A stretch of DNA of 37,582 nucleotides from assembly GCA_036395835.1 (NCBI GenBank), contig DASWCW010000068.1, forward strand, positions 1 to 37,582, written 5' to 3'. The notes beneath the pieces are model-generated. The model searched no databases. It was not told the DNA's origin and worked only from the letters and a program-made list of their open reading frames with translations. The position numbers were made by a program, and so were the translations under genes. Below are positions 30,754-37,582 of the stretch, piece by piece. The stretch's first letter is position 1. Each line of letters begins with the position of its first letter. Origin of the DNA: AP-16 sp036395835 (GTDB lineage: Bacteria; Pseudomonadota; Alphaproteobacteria; Rhizobiales; Xanthobacteraceae).

Positions 30754-31797
30754 ATGAAAGGCGTGGTGTTCCTGGGCGATTGCGAGCTTGCGCTCGAGGA
30801 CTTTCCGGATCCGAGACCCGGTCCCGGCGAGGTCGTGCTCGCCATGAAGGCGTCCGGCATGTGCGGCAGCGATCTTCATGCCTACCGGGCGCCGAAGGGT
30901 CGAAGATTTTCAATCGGCCGCGCCGCCGAGGGACCGGTCATCGCCGGGCACGAGCCGTGCGGCGTGGTCGTTGCGGTAGGGCCCGGGGTCGGCGAGCGCG
31001 AGGCGCGCATCGACCAACGCATGATGTGCCATCACTACAAGGGCTGCGGCGTATGCGGGCATTGCCGGACCGGCTGGTCGCAATTGTGCGAGGAGGGTTT
31101 CGTCGCCTACGGCATCAGCGGCCACGGCGGGCACGCCGATTATCTCAAAGTGCCGGCATCGGCCCTGGTGCCGCTACCCGATGAGGTCTCCTACGAGACC
31201 GGCGCAGCGATCTCCTGCGGCACCGGCACGGCCTACGGGGCGCTGCGGCGGATGAATCTCTCGGGACGCGACACCATCGCGATCTTCGGCCAAGGGCCGG
31301 TGGGGCTCTCGGCAACCCAGCTCGCAGTCGCGATGGGCGCGCGGGTAATCGCGCTCGACGTCGGCGAAGAGCGCCTCCAGCGCGCCAAGGAGTTCGGTGC
31401 CGCGGAGGTGGTGAACCCGCAGGCGGACGATGCGGTTGCGGCGATCAAGGAGCTCACGCACGGCCGCGGCGCCGATCTCACCCTCGACACCTCCGGGGCG
31501 CCCAGCGCGCGGGCGAGTGCGGCGCGCGCGACCACGACCTGGGGCACCTGCTGCTTCGTCGGCGAGCGCGACAGCGTTACGCTGGACGTGAGCAACGACC
31601 TGCTTCGCCGCCAGCTCACCCTGATCGGTTCCTGGACGTTTTCCACGGTCGGCCAGGCCGAATGCGCGCGCTTCGTAGTCGAGCGCAAGATCGACGTCGA
31701 CAGCCTGTTCACCCACCGCTGGAAACTGGGCCAGGCCGCCGAAGCCTATCGGCTGTTTGCCACGCACACGACGGGCAAAGGCGTGTTCGTGATGTGA
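30754..31797 (+). CDS. Zinc-dependent alcohol dehydrogenase family protein
   Basis: 347 residues from ATG 30754; the frame is open upstream to 30700 but homology starts at MKGVVFLGDCELALEDFPDP. Medium-chain dehydrogenase/reductase: catalytic zinc ligands C37 (MCGSD) and H66-E67 (GHEPCG), structural zinc at C98, C101, C104 and C112 (CGVCGHC ... LC). The Rossmann motif is GQGPVGLSATQLAVAMGA with an acid at the end of the second strand (IALDVGEE), pointing to NAD+. It oxidises alcohols, polyols or threonine-like substrates. It follows the P450 and could take its hydroxylated product. Five bases separate its stop from the methyltransferase start, so both may share an mRNA. Confidence 0.9.
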   Translation: MKGVVFLGDCELALEDFPDPRPGPGEVVLAMKASGMCGSDLHAYRAPKGRRFSIGRAAEGPVIAGHEPCGVVVAVGPGVGEREARIDQRMMCHHYKGCGVCGHCRTGWSQLCEEGFVAYGISGHGGHADYLKVPASALVPLPDEVSYETGAAISCGTGTAYGALRRMNLSGRDTIAIFGQGPVGLSATQLAVAMGARVIALDVGEERLQRAKEFGAAEVVNPQADDAVAAIKELTHGRGADLTLDTSGAPSARASAARATTTWGTCCFVGERDSVTLDVSNDLLRRQLTLIGSWTFSTVGQAECARFVVERKIDVDSLFTHRWKLGQAAEAYRLFATHTTGKGVFVM

Positions 31798-31802
31798 GCA
31801 CA

Positions 31803-32666
31803 ATGCTGCAATCGAGCCGGCCTCGCGTATTCCCCTGCCCCGCCTGCGGGTCGATCGCCAGCCATGAGTATCTTTATCACAAGAACGGCTGCGAGATTCT
31901 GCGCTGCATGGAATGCGGGATCGGCCGCACCGAGGCGCGTGGTTTCGATCCCGCAATGTATTATACCGACGATTATTTCTCCGGCGGCCGTGCCGACGGC
32001 TATGCGAACTATCTTGGCGCGGAGCGGGTCTTGCGCCGCGAATTTGCCCGCACCGTTCAGTTCGTTCGCAAGCATTGCGACAGCGGCAGGCTGCTCGAGC
32101 TGGGGTGTGCCTACGGTTTCTTCCTGCAAGAAGCAAAGCGCTATTTCGACGTTGCCGGTATCGAGCTCGCCGAGGATGCCGCCGCCCATTGCCGACACAA
32201 TGGGCTGCGGGTCCTGACCGGCGTCGCCGACGATCTCCAACTGCGCGCGCTGGGATCGATGGACGTCATCGTGTTGTTGGACGTGATCGAGCACCTTCCC
32301 GAACCGCACGAAACCCTTGCGTTGTGCGCACGGCACCTGCGGCCCGGCGGAATCGTCGTGCTCACCACCGGGGACTTCGGGTCCGCGCTCGCCAGGATGA
32401 CCGGGGCGAGCTGGCGATTGATGACCCCGCCGCAGCATTTGTGGTTCTTCACCGTGGCGAGCATCGAGCGGCTCGCCTCCCGCCTGAGCATGCGCGTCGA
32501 GGCGCTCGACCATCCCTGGAAGATCGTGCCCGCGTCGCTGATCTGGTTTCAGCTCGCGAGGATGCTCGGATTGAAATTTACGGGAGCAGCGCTGGCGAGC
32601 CGGCTCGGCGTTCCGGTAAACCTGTTCGATGCCATGCGTGTCGTGCTTCGCCGGACGGCGCCATGA
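31803..32666 (+). CDS. Class I SAM-dependent methyltransferase with N-terminal zinc ribbon
   Basis: 287 residues from ATG 31803. N-terminal ribbon: C12-x2-C15 and C35-x2-C38 (FPCPACGS ... RCMECG), usual for methyltransferases that work on sugar or glycan substrates. The SAM motif is LLELGCAYGFFL (98-109), the following acidic loop GIELAEDA, and motif post-I 'VIVLLDVIEHLPEP'. The C-terminal helical tail is typical of the Methyltransf_23 group. It starts five bases after the alcohol dehydrogenase and overlaps the EamA-like gene (ATGA), so it belongs with the envelope genes to the right more than with the catabolic genes to the left. The substrate is unknown. Confidence 0.85.
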   Translation: MLQSSRPRVFPCPACGSIASHEYLYHKNGCEILRCMECGIGRTEARGFDPAMYYTDDYFSGGRADGYANYLGAERVLRREFARTVQFVRKHCDSGRLLELGCAYGFFLQEAKRYFDVAGIELAEDAAAHCRHNGLRVLTGVADDLQLRALGSMDVIVLLDVIEHLPEPHETLALCARHLRPGGIVVLTTGDFGSALARMTGASWRLMTPPQHLWFFTVASIERLASRLSMRVEALDHPWKIVPASLIWFQLARMLGLKFTGAALASRLGVPVNLFDAMRVVLRRTAP

Positions 32667-33031
32667 GCGCGCCCTTATCGATCGCGCAGATCGCGATCTT
32701 GTGCGGCTATGCGACCGGCATGGCAGCAGGCCAGATCCTGTTCAAGCTCGCTTCCCTGCGGTTGGCCGAAAATGCCTCGCTCGTCGAGCGCGCATCGAGC
32801 CTGCTGCAGAACTGGCTGTTTCTCGCCGCGCTCGCGATCTATCTCGCGCTTTCGGTATTGTGGGTGTGGATCCTGAGCTTCACGCCGCTGTCGCGCGCCT
32901 ATCTATTCGTCGCGCTGTCGTTTGCGATCGTGCCCGTGGCCGGCGTTTTGTTGTTCGCTGAACCGATATCTTGGCGCCTGATGATCGGCATCGGCCTCAT
33001 CTTGTGCGGTTTGCTGTTCGTGGCCGCATAG
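32663..33031 (+). CDS. EamA/EmrE-like small four-helix membrane protein
   Basis: 122 residues starting inside the methyltransferase stop (ATGA). Four hydrophobic helices are visible: about 5-25, 48-66, 70-92 and 97-120. 'LSRAYLFVALSFAIVPVAGVLLFAEPISWRLMIGIGLILCGLLFV' is the EamA-type second half, with the Pro/Glu turn seen in ArnE/ArnF and SMR proteins. The multidrug SMR glutamate in helix 1 (EmrE Glu14) is not present, which argues against drug efflux and for a lipid-carrier flippase subunit. A family-2 glycosyltransferase and a DUF2304 protein encoded just across the gap, convergently, support that reading. Confidence 0.75.
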   Translation: MSAPLSIAQIAILCGYATGMAAGQILFKLASLRLAENASLVERASSLLQNWLFLAALAIYLALSVLWVWILSFTPLSRAYLFVALSFAIVPVAGVLLFAEPISWRLMIGIGLILCGLLFVAA

Positions 33032-33068
33032 AATTTCTCGCCCTCACGGCAGAGATTGTCCTCTCGTG

Positions 33069-33141
33069 GCTTGTCCCGGCCAGCCACGTCTTTAGTCGAG
33101 ATCCATTCGTGGATGCCCGGCACGAAAGCCGCGCATGACGA
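33069..33141. repeat. REP-like element between convergent genes
   Basis: The phrases CTTGTCCCGGCCAGCCACG and CGTGGATGCCCGGCACGAAA are imperfect inverse copies (CGTGG-x-x-x-CCGG-x-ACAAG type), and CGCGCATGACG follows. This is the 'CGTGGATGGCCGGGACAAG' type of repeat I associate with Bradyrhizobium-like chromosomes. It fills the gap between the EamA-like and DUF2304 stops and may terminate both transcripts. Confidence 0.45.
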
Positions 33142-33144
33142 GCT

Positions 33145-33486
33145 TCAACCAGCCTTGCTCGCGTCGGACGCGCGGGAAGCGTTGGCGATCGTGATCGCCC
33201 GCGCCAGGGTCGTGATCAAATCCATCTGCGCGCGAAGCTTAAGGTGCAGATTGAGGAACAGCAGCAAGCTGATCACCACCCAGATATAGAGGATGAGGTC
33301 CACGCCGCGGCCGACACCGGCCATTTCCGCGAGCGTCGTCGCATGCGCTGGCGTCCATACCAGATAAATTCCGGCGAGCGCGGCGAACATGGAAAGCAGG
33401 CCGACCAGGGGCGAACGGCGCCGCTCGGCCCAGGCATAGACGATGATGCCCGACAGCAGCAGGCTCAGGGCCGCTTGCATGATCAT
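33145..33486 (-). CDS. DUF2304-type small membrane protein
   Basis: 113 residues; ATG 33486 overlaps the glycosyltransferase stop (ATGA), with a second ATG at 33480. Three hydrophobic segments are visible: about 4-20, 27-47 and 67-87 (LILYIWVVISLLLFLNLHLKL), followed by a cytoplasmic helix (RAQMDLITTLARAITIANA). Size, topology and the position directly behind a dolichyl-phosphate-mannose-synthase-type glycosyltransferase match DUF2304 proteins, which are thought to act with such transferases at the membrane. No catalytic residues are apparent. Confidence 0.75.
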   Translation of the reverse strand: MIMQAALSLLLSGIIVYAWAERRRSPLVGLLSMFAALAGIYLVWTPAHATTLAEMAGVGRGVDLILYIWVVISLLLFLNLHLKLRAQMDLITTLARAITIANASRASDASKAG

Positions 33487-34172
33487 GGATGCAGCCTCCT
33501 TGCGAACAGATCGAGGAGAATGACCAAGAAGTCCCCGGACCGTTGCCCCTTGGCGAGCGAATAGTGGCTGTACTCGATTGTCACCGCCACCTCGACGAAT
33601 TTCAGGCCGCTCGCGGCAATCTGGCCGAGGATCTCCGATGCGTGCGCCATCCGGTTCTGACGCAGCCGGATGTGCAGCGCGCCCCGCCGGGTCATGGCCC
33701 GCAATCCGTTGTGGGCATCCGTCAGTGCCAGACCCGTCGTCAGGCGCGTGAACAAGGTCGCGGCCCGCAACAACATTCGCCGCAGAATCGGCATGTTCAC
33801 GGCGGAGCCGAGAAAGCGGCTGCCGAGAGCGAAGTCGGCGCGATCCGCTTTGAGCGCCTCGATCAGCCGCCCGATATCGGCGATGCGGTGCTGCCCGTCG
33901 GCATCGAACGTCACGATGAGCTCGGCGCCGCGCGAGAGCGCAAACTCGATCCCGGTCTGCAGCGCGGCGCCTTGGCCGAGATTGATGGAGTGCCGAAGCA
34001 CGAGCGCGCTGCATTCGGCGGCGACCTCGGCGGTCGAATCCGACGAGCCGTCGTCAACCACCACGATCCGGTGCGCCTCCCGTTTGAGCTCGGAGATGAC
34101 GCTGGCGATGACCCGCGCTTCGTTATAGGCGGGAACGACGACCCATATCCCGCCATCGGACTGAGAACGCAT
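33483..34172 (-). CDS. Family-2 glycosyltransferase (polyprenol-phosphate sugar transferase type)
   Basis: 229 residues from ATG 34172 (AAGGGTGGG upstream). GT-A fold: WVVVPAYNEARVIASVI at the start, VVVDDGSSDSTAEVA for the first Asp pair, and DADGQH as the DXD metal site. 'DAHNGLRAMTRRGALHI' and 'ASEILGQIAASGLKFVEVAVTIEYSHYSLAKGQRSGDFLVILLDLF' follow the dolichyl-phosphate mannose synthase / ArnC group that charges a lipid carrier with sugar on the cytoplasmic face. No C-terminal membrane helices are present in the protein; the partner DUF2304 gene may supply them. Diverges from the DUF2142 gene over a 146-bp gap. Confidence 0.88.
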   Translation of the reverse strand: MRSQSDGGIWVVVPAYNEARVIASVISELKREAHRIVVVDDGSSDSTAEVAAECSALVLRHSINLGQGAALQTGIEFALSRGAELIVTFDADGQHRIADIGRLIEALKADRADFALGSRFLGSAVNMPILRRMLLRAATLFTRLTTGLALTDAHNGLRAMTRRGALHIRLRQNRMAHASEILGQIAASGLKFVEVAVTIEYSHYSLAKGQRSGDFLVILLDLFARRLHP

Positions 34173-34318
34173 GTTGGACCCACCCTTCCACTCAGCCAAA
34201 CGACAGGATCTGACGCAACGCGCGCTGCCGGCCGAAGAAAACGCCCCCGAAGGTTCAAAGTTCCTCGCGCGCAAGTGGCGCGGGCGAGCGCCTAAACAAG
34301 GAGGCTTATTGGGGCTGC

Positions 34319-35821
34319 GTGCGGCCTCTGCTATATCGGCTGGGGATGGCAACATTCGACGATCTTCCCGCCACACCGCTTCCGCAGTGCGCCGTGAAGG
34401 CGGGACACTTTTTGCGTGCCGCCCGGATGGTGCTGGCGCGTCCGGTCGCAGCTTTCGTTTTTCTCTCCATGCTGTTTGGAACGTTGACGATCGTTCTCAC
34501 CCCTCCCCTGGAAGGTCCGGACGAGCCCGCGCATTTCCTGCGAGCCTATGGGATCTCGGTCGGCGAAATCGTTCCAAAGACCGTCGACGAGCAAGGCCGC
34601 AAAGGCGTTTTTGTGCCGGCGCGCCTGCACTGGGAATATGCGGTGTTCGAGCGGGCATTGTTCAAGCTCGGGAAAGCCAAGGACTTCGACTATCGCCGGG
34701 TCTGGGCAGAATATTTCCATGGGCCTCCGACCCGTTCTGACGGCCGCGCACCCGTCTTCCAGCTCTACTGGGGCTCGGAAGGATATGCGCCGGTCGCCTA
34801 CCTGCCTCAGGTCGCGGCGGCGGCCGTTGCGCGCCTCGCGGATCTCGATTTCGTCGGCATGCTGTTGCTGATGCGGTTCGCCGGCCTTGCCGCCATGACT
34901 GCGCTGACGGCCTACGCCATCGCCATCGCGGGGCGGCTCAGGTGGGCATTTGTCCTGATCGCCATGCTGCCCGCGGCGCTCTACGGACGCTCGGTTGTGA
35001 GCGCCGACGGCGCCGCACTCGCCTGCACCATGGTGCTCACCGCGCTATGCGTGCGGGCCGCCGGATCCGGCGGAGAACGGCCGTGGGAGCGCTCGCTGTT
35101 CATGACATTGTGCGTGCTCAGCAAGCCGCCGCAGCTTGCGTTCGTCCTGATCGAGACCATGACCCGGCCGTTCCAGCAATGGCCGCGCCACTGGCGTACA
35201 TTTGCCCTCGTTGTGCTCCCAGGCTTGATCCTAGCGCCGCTGTGGGTCGTCGCGGTGTCCGGAGACGCCGGCACTTGGCGCATCTTTCACAACACCAGCA
35301 TGCCGCCCGAGCATTTTTCGTTTGCTTGGAAGCTCCGCTTCATGCTGGAGCACCCCTTGCACTTTCCCCTAGCCGTGATCACCAGCCTGCGTTGGAGTCG
35401 CGATTACTGGCTGCAGCTGATCGGCATTCTCGGCTGGCTCGACACCTGGCTGCAGTACTGGGTCTATCCGGTCGTGACCATCGCGCTTGCGGCGGTGTGC
35501 ATCGTGCCGATGGAGGCGGAGCGCGCTACGCGATTGCGTATCGCGCTCGTGAGCGGACTAACGGCCTTTGCCTATTGGCTCGCCATTTATCTGATCTTCT
35601 TCGTGATCTGGACCCCGATCGCGGCGATCGAGGTCGAGGGCGTGCAGGGACGCTATTTCCTACCCATGCTTCCGCCGCTGGCGCTTTCGATCTCCGCGCT
35701 GACGAAGCGCGGTCCGGCGCAAACGACGATTGCGGCGATTGCGCTCGCCTGCGCGATCGTTTCGGGCGGCGCGGTCGTGGAAGCCATTTTGCGGATGGTA
35801 GGTCCGCCGTTCGGTCGCTGA
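34319..35821 (+). CDS. DUF2142 multi-pass membrane protein
   Basis: 500 residues if GTG 34319 is used; AAGGAGG at 34298-34304 favours initiation near it although the spacing is long (14). ATG 34346 (MATFDDLPATPLP) is the alternative. About ten hydrophobic helices. The first periplasmic loop has 'TPPLEGPDEPAHFLRAYGIS', the DUF2142 hallmark P-D-E-x-x-H, where the acid and His resemble catalytic positions of GT-C type glycosyltransferases. 'VSADGAALAC' and 'VQGRYFLPMLPPLAL' are further family positions. These proteins are believed to transfer sugars from lipid-phosphate donors in the periplasm. Together with the glycosyltransferase and EamA-like genes it suggests surface glycan or lipid decoration. 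Confidence 0.85.
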   Translation: MRPLLYRLGMATFDDLPATPLPQCAVKAGHFLRAARMVLARPVAAFVFLSMLFGTLTIVLTPPLEGPDEPAHFLRAYGISVGEIVPKTVDEQGRKGVFVPARLHWEYAVFERALFKLGKAKDFDYRRVWAEYFHGPPTRSDGRAPVFQLYWGSEGYAPVAYLPQVAAAAVARLADLDFVGMLLLMRFAGLAAMTALTAYAIAIAGRLRWAFVLIAMLPAALYGRSVVSADGAALACTMVLTALCVRAAGSGGERPWERSLFMTLCVLSKPPQLAFVLIETMTRPFQQWPRHWRTFALVVLPGLILAPLWVVAVSGDAGTWRIFHNTSMPPEHFSFAWKLRFMLEHPLHFPLAVITSLRWSRDYWLQLIGILGWLDTWLQYWVYPVVTIALAAVCIVPMEAERATRLRIALVSGLTAFAYWLAIYLIFFVIWTPIAAIEVEGVQGRYFLPMLPPLALSISALTKRGPAQTTIAAIALACAIVSGGAVVEAILRMVGPPFGR

Positions 35822-36406
35822 ATCCCCGTAAAACGCAGAAATCGGCTTGGGGCGGGGCGCCGTCCACAGCGGCGTCCACAGGACGAGTTCGGCCGACGGG
35901 CAGGATCTAGCGCAAGGGATGCCGATATTCGGGATGCAACCCAGGTGACCGAATCCGTCCAAGGTTTGCCGGCAAGCCCCTGAGATGGCTCAAGGAAAGG
36001 CGGATCGGCAATAGCCCCGACCGTCGGCGCCCGGACTGCGGCGGGGCCCCCTGGCGGCGACGAGGGCAAAGCCGCTGTCGCCGCCTTGCGCATCGGCTCG
36101 GACCGCGCCAGCTATCGTCGGCTCCGGGCCGGCTTGCCGTCGGGATCGGACGCATCAGCTCCGACGGCTTGAGCGCCTGGGCCCAAGGTGCGGGCGGCTC
36201 GGCGGGGTGGCTCCGCCAGGCCGTCCCCTTGCCCGCCGCAGTCCCGGCGCACAACTCGTCCTGGTGGCATGCCCCGCCAGGCTCGCGTAACGGGCGCAGG
36301 GGCCATGGGCGGAGGCGGTCCATGGGCCCCGGGCGAAGCGACAGACGGCGCCACGGACGGCGACGGGACGCAGCGGGCCGGGCCAGAAATCCGAACCCTG
36401 TCGCCG
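35822..36406. other. Gene-poor stretch
   Basis: 585 bases, very GC-rich. Open frames exist on both strands, but all translate to Arg/Pro/Gly-rich strings with no hydrophobic core, signal peptide or familiar motif, and none has a good ribosome site. I see no terminator T-run after the DUF2142 gene and no long palindrome. It may be decayed sequence. Confidence 0.4.
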
Positions 36407-37111
36407 CTATTTCAGTTTTTCACCGTAGACCTGACGGAAGAACGCCTCGGCGGCGGATTCCGGCTCGACACCGCTGTCAATGACGGCTGCAGGCGGCGGG
36501 GGCAGCTTCTCGTGCTTCCACCGCTCCCATTGTTCCCGTCCCCTGTGGACATGCCCGCGGGGGATGTGCTTCCCCGTCCAGCGAAGCGACTCCTGTATGT
36601 TCCGAAAGCGGGAGCGCCACATGCCGGGCGGCCGCTGATGGGCATGCTCGGGCCACCAGCCTGATTCCGCCATCTCCTTGATCATCTGCCCGGACGCCGC
36701 CGGCAGCAGCTCGGCCAGCAGGACCTTCCGTTGGAACAGATGGCGATGCCTGTTGCTCAGCCGCCGTATGTCATAGCCGATGCCAAGCTCGGTTCTAGTT
36801 CCCAGCCCGGCATCGGTCCTGTAGAGGTCCGTGGCCCGCCGACCGTCCCTGCCCACCACAAATACCCGGAAGCCGTGACGGATCGGGGGCTGCCGTGGCT
36901 GGATGCGGGCCCAGGCACCGGACATCAGCCGTGAGTTCGTGCGGCGAGCGTCGGCGACATGCCGGGTGACGTCCTGGGCAACGATCTCCCACTCCCGGTC
37001 CCCGATCCTGATCCAGGAACGACCGGCAACCGCAATGTGCAAGTGATACCAGCCGAAGGCGCACAGTCCGTCATGGTCGATGTTCTTGGTCCGGTCATGG
37101 AGGCCGAGCAC
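36407..37111 (-). CDS. Unrecognised protein, possibly 3' part of a frameshifted gene
   Basis: 234 residues from GTG 37111; the frame is open upstream to a TAA at 37187-37189 with no ATG. The composition is natural for a globular protein (seven or more Trp; 'FGWYHLHIAVAGRSWIRIGDREWEIVA', 'RRLSNRHRHLFQRKVLLAELL', 'AFFRQVYGEKLK'), and the opposite strand gives only shadow-like strings. It is basic and His/Arg/Trp-rich, with no motif I recognise. Upstream, another minus-strand frame (37095-37283, starting GRQVRFKYVRITAYRGI) ends in '...IALNQS' at the place where this frame begins '...INQTHAIYP', so a single-base shift near 37185-37195 would merge them into one protein of about 290 residues. It could be accessory or phage-derived. 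Confidence 0.45.
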   Translation of the reverse strand: MLGLHDRTKNIDHDGLCAFGWYHLHIAVAGRSWIRIGDREWEIVAQDVTRHVADARRTNSRLMSGAWARIQPRQPPIRHGFRVFVVGRDGRRATDLYRTDAGLGTRTELGIGYDIRRLSNRHRHLFQRKVLLAELLPAASGQMIKEMAESGWWPEHAHQRPPGMWRSRFRNIQESLRWTGKHIPRGHVHRGREQWERWKHEKLPPPPAAVIDSGVEPESAAEAFFRQVYGEKLK

Positions 37112-37189
37112 TTCCCGAACCAGCGGCTGGATCGGGATGCGGGGCGTGGTCTTGACGGTTGGATAGATCGCGTGGGTCTGATTGATTTA

Positions 37190-37582
37190 GGGCAATGCGC
37201 AAACGGCATCCCTTCTTTGGCGCGGGGGTGATCCCCCTGTATGCCGTGATCCTTACGTACTTGAAGCGCACTTGGCGGCCCACGAAGCACGATAGCCACG
37301 AACGTGCCTGACGTGCTTAGGCGCCGTGATGTCGCAGAATGGCACGTCTACGATCTGTCTCTCGAGCATAAATCAAGGCTGCTTACGGCATGCTCCGGCG
37401 TGCTGCTCGATTTGTCGACGCTGGAGAGGCAGCACGGCACTACTGGGCACCCGAGGCGATGCCGTTCATGCGATACCGATAGGCGGATGCCGAAGTGCGG
37501 GGTCTTCGCGTCGCCATCACCGCATGGGCACCGCTTAAAGGTACAGGTTGTGAGAAAGCGAGGATTCGAGCCTTCCCGCCAT
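37190..37582. other. Window end, no supported gene
   Basis: One plus-strand frame is open from 37265 to the end of the window (over 100 codons, GTG starts at 37304 and 37313) and contains RRDVAEWHVYDLSLEHKS, but the rest is unconvincing and it runs off the edge. The minus strand holds the possible 5' part (to 37283) of the unrecognised gene. The last 25 bases superficially resemble a tRNA 3' end, but no stem set closes. Confidence 0.3.

Noticed and set aside
32663..33031. Small multidrug resistance (EmrE) exporter
   Set aside because: The essential membrane glutamate of helix 1 is absent and the neighbours are glycan-type genes.
35907..36323. 138-codon minus-strand ORF in the gene-poor region
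   Set aside because: Arg/Pro-rich low-complexity translation, no ribosome site and overlapping equally long frames on both strands.
37545..37582. Bases resembling a tRNA T-loop and 3' end (GGATTCGAGCC ... CCCGCCA)
   Set aside because: The T-stem does not pair, there is no D-arm or anticodon arm upstream, and the acceptor 5' candidate near 37482 has mismatches.

Overview
The window (37,582 bp, high GC) reads as chromosome of an alphaproteobacterium of the Hyphomicrobiales, in the Bradyrhizobium/Rhodopseudomonas/Xanthobacteraceae range. The grounds are gene content (branched-chain-type ABC transporters, CO-dehydrogenase-type molybdenum hydroxylases, DUF1036 protein, cyclase/SDR/cupin catabolic genes), many ATGA start/stop overlaps, and GC-rich palindromic intergenic repeats of the kind common in that group. 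This placement is inferred from style; no rRNA or tRNA was found.

Layout. 1-1839 (+): the tail of an acyl-CoA dehydrogenase, then small secreted proteins, one probably split by a frameshift. 1923-6728 (+): a fumarase/aspartase-superfamily lyase, a 250-bp gap with a CRP-like palindrome and a 38-codon membrane ORF, then a cupin, a cyclase-family metal hydrolase, an SDR lacking the usual catalytic residues, and an ABM-domain monooxygenase-like protein. 6992-11745 (+): a complete branched-chain-type ABC importer (binding protein, fused LivH-LivM permease, LivG, LivF). 21272-11857 (-): six genes forming a molybdenum-hydroxylase locus with three different large subunits, one medium (FAD) subunit, one small (2Fe-2S) subunit, and a nicotinamidase with a probable Tat signal. 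21528-22277 (+): a classical SDR. 27572-22317 (-): Ldh-family dehydrogenase, glutathione S-transferase, old-yellow-enzyme-type reductase, a split thiamine-diphosphate decarboxylase (two subunits), and an EctD-like 2-oxoglutarate dioxygenase. 27848-31797 (+): a second ABC binding protein, a cytochrome P450 and a zinc alcohol dehydrogenase. 31803-35821: a methyltransferase and an EamA/EmrE-like protein (+), a DUF2304 protein and a family-2 glycosyltransferase (-), and a DUF2142 membrane protein (+), which together look like an envelope lipid/glycan module. 35822-37582: gene-poor, with one unrecognised protein that may be frameshifted.

How it fits together. From about 1.9 to 31.8 kb nearly every gene is an importer part or an oxidising, hydrolysing, lyase or decarboxylating enzyme. 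My inference is a catabolic island for an imported organic substrate, possibly an amide or N-heteroaromatic compound: nicotinamidase-type amidase, ring hydroxylation by molybdenum hydroxylases, then P450/OYE/SDR/cyclase/lyase/TPP-decarboxylase steps. The substrate cannot be read from sequence. I recognise no transcription regulator and no molybdenum-cofactor insertion gene. The regulatory sequences seen are a perfect 8-6-8 inverted repeat between the divergent genes at 27.6 kb, a CRP-like site at 3.39 kb, and several hairpins within or between operons.
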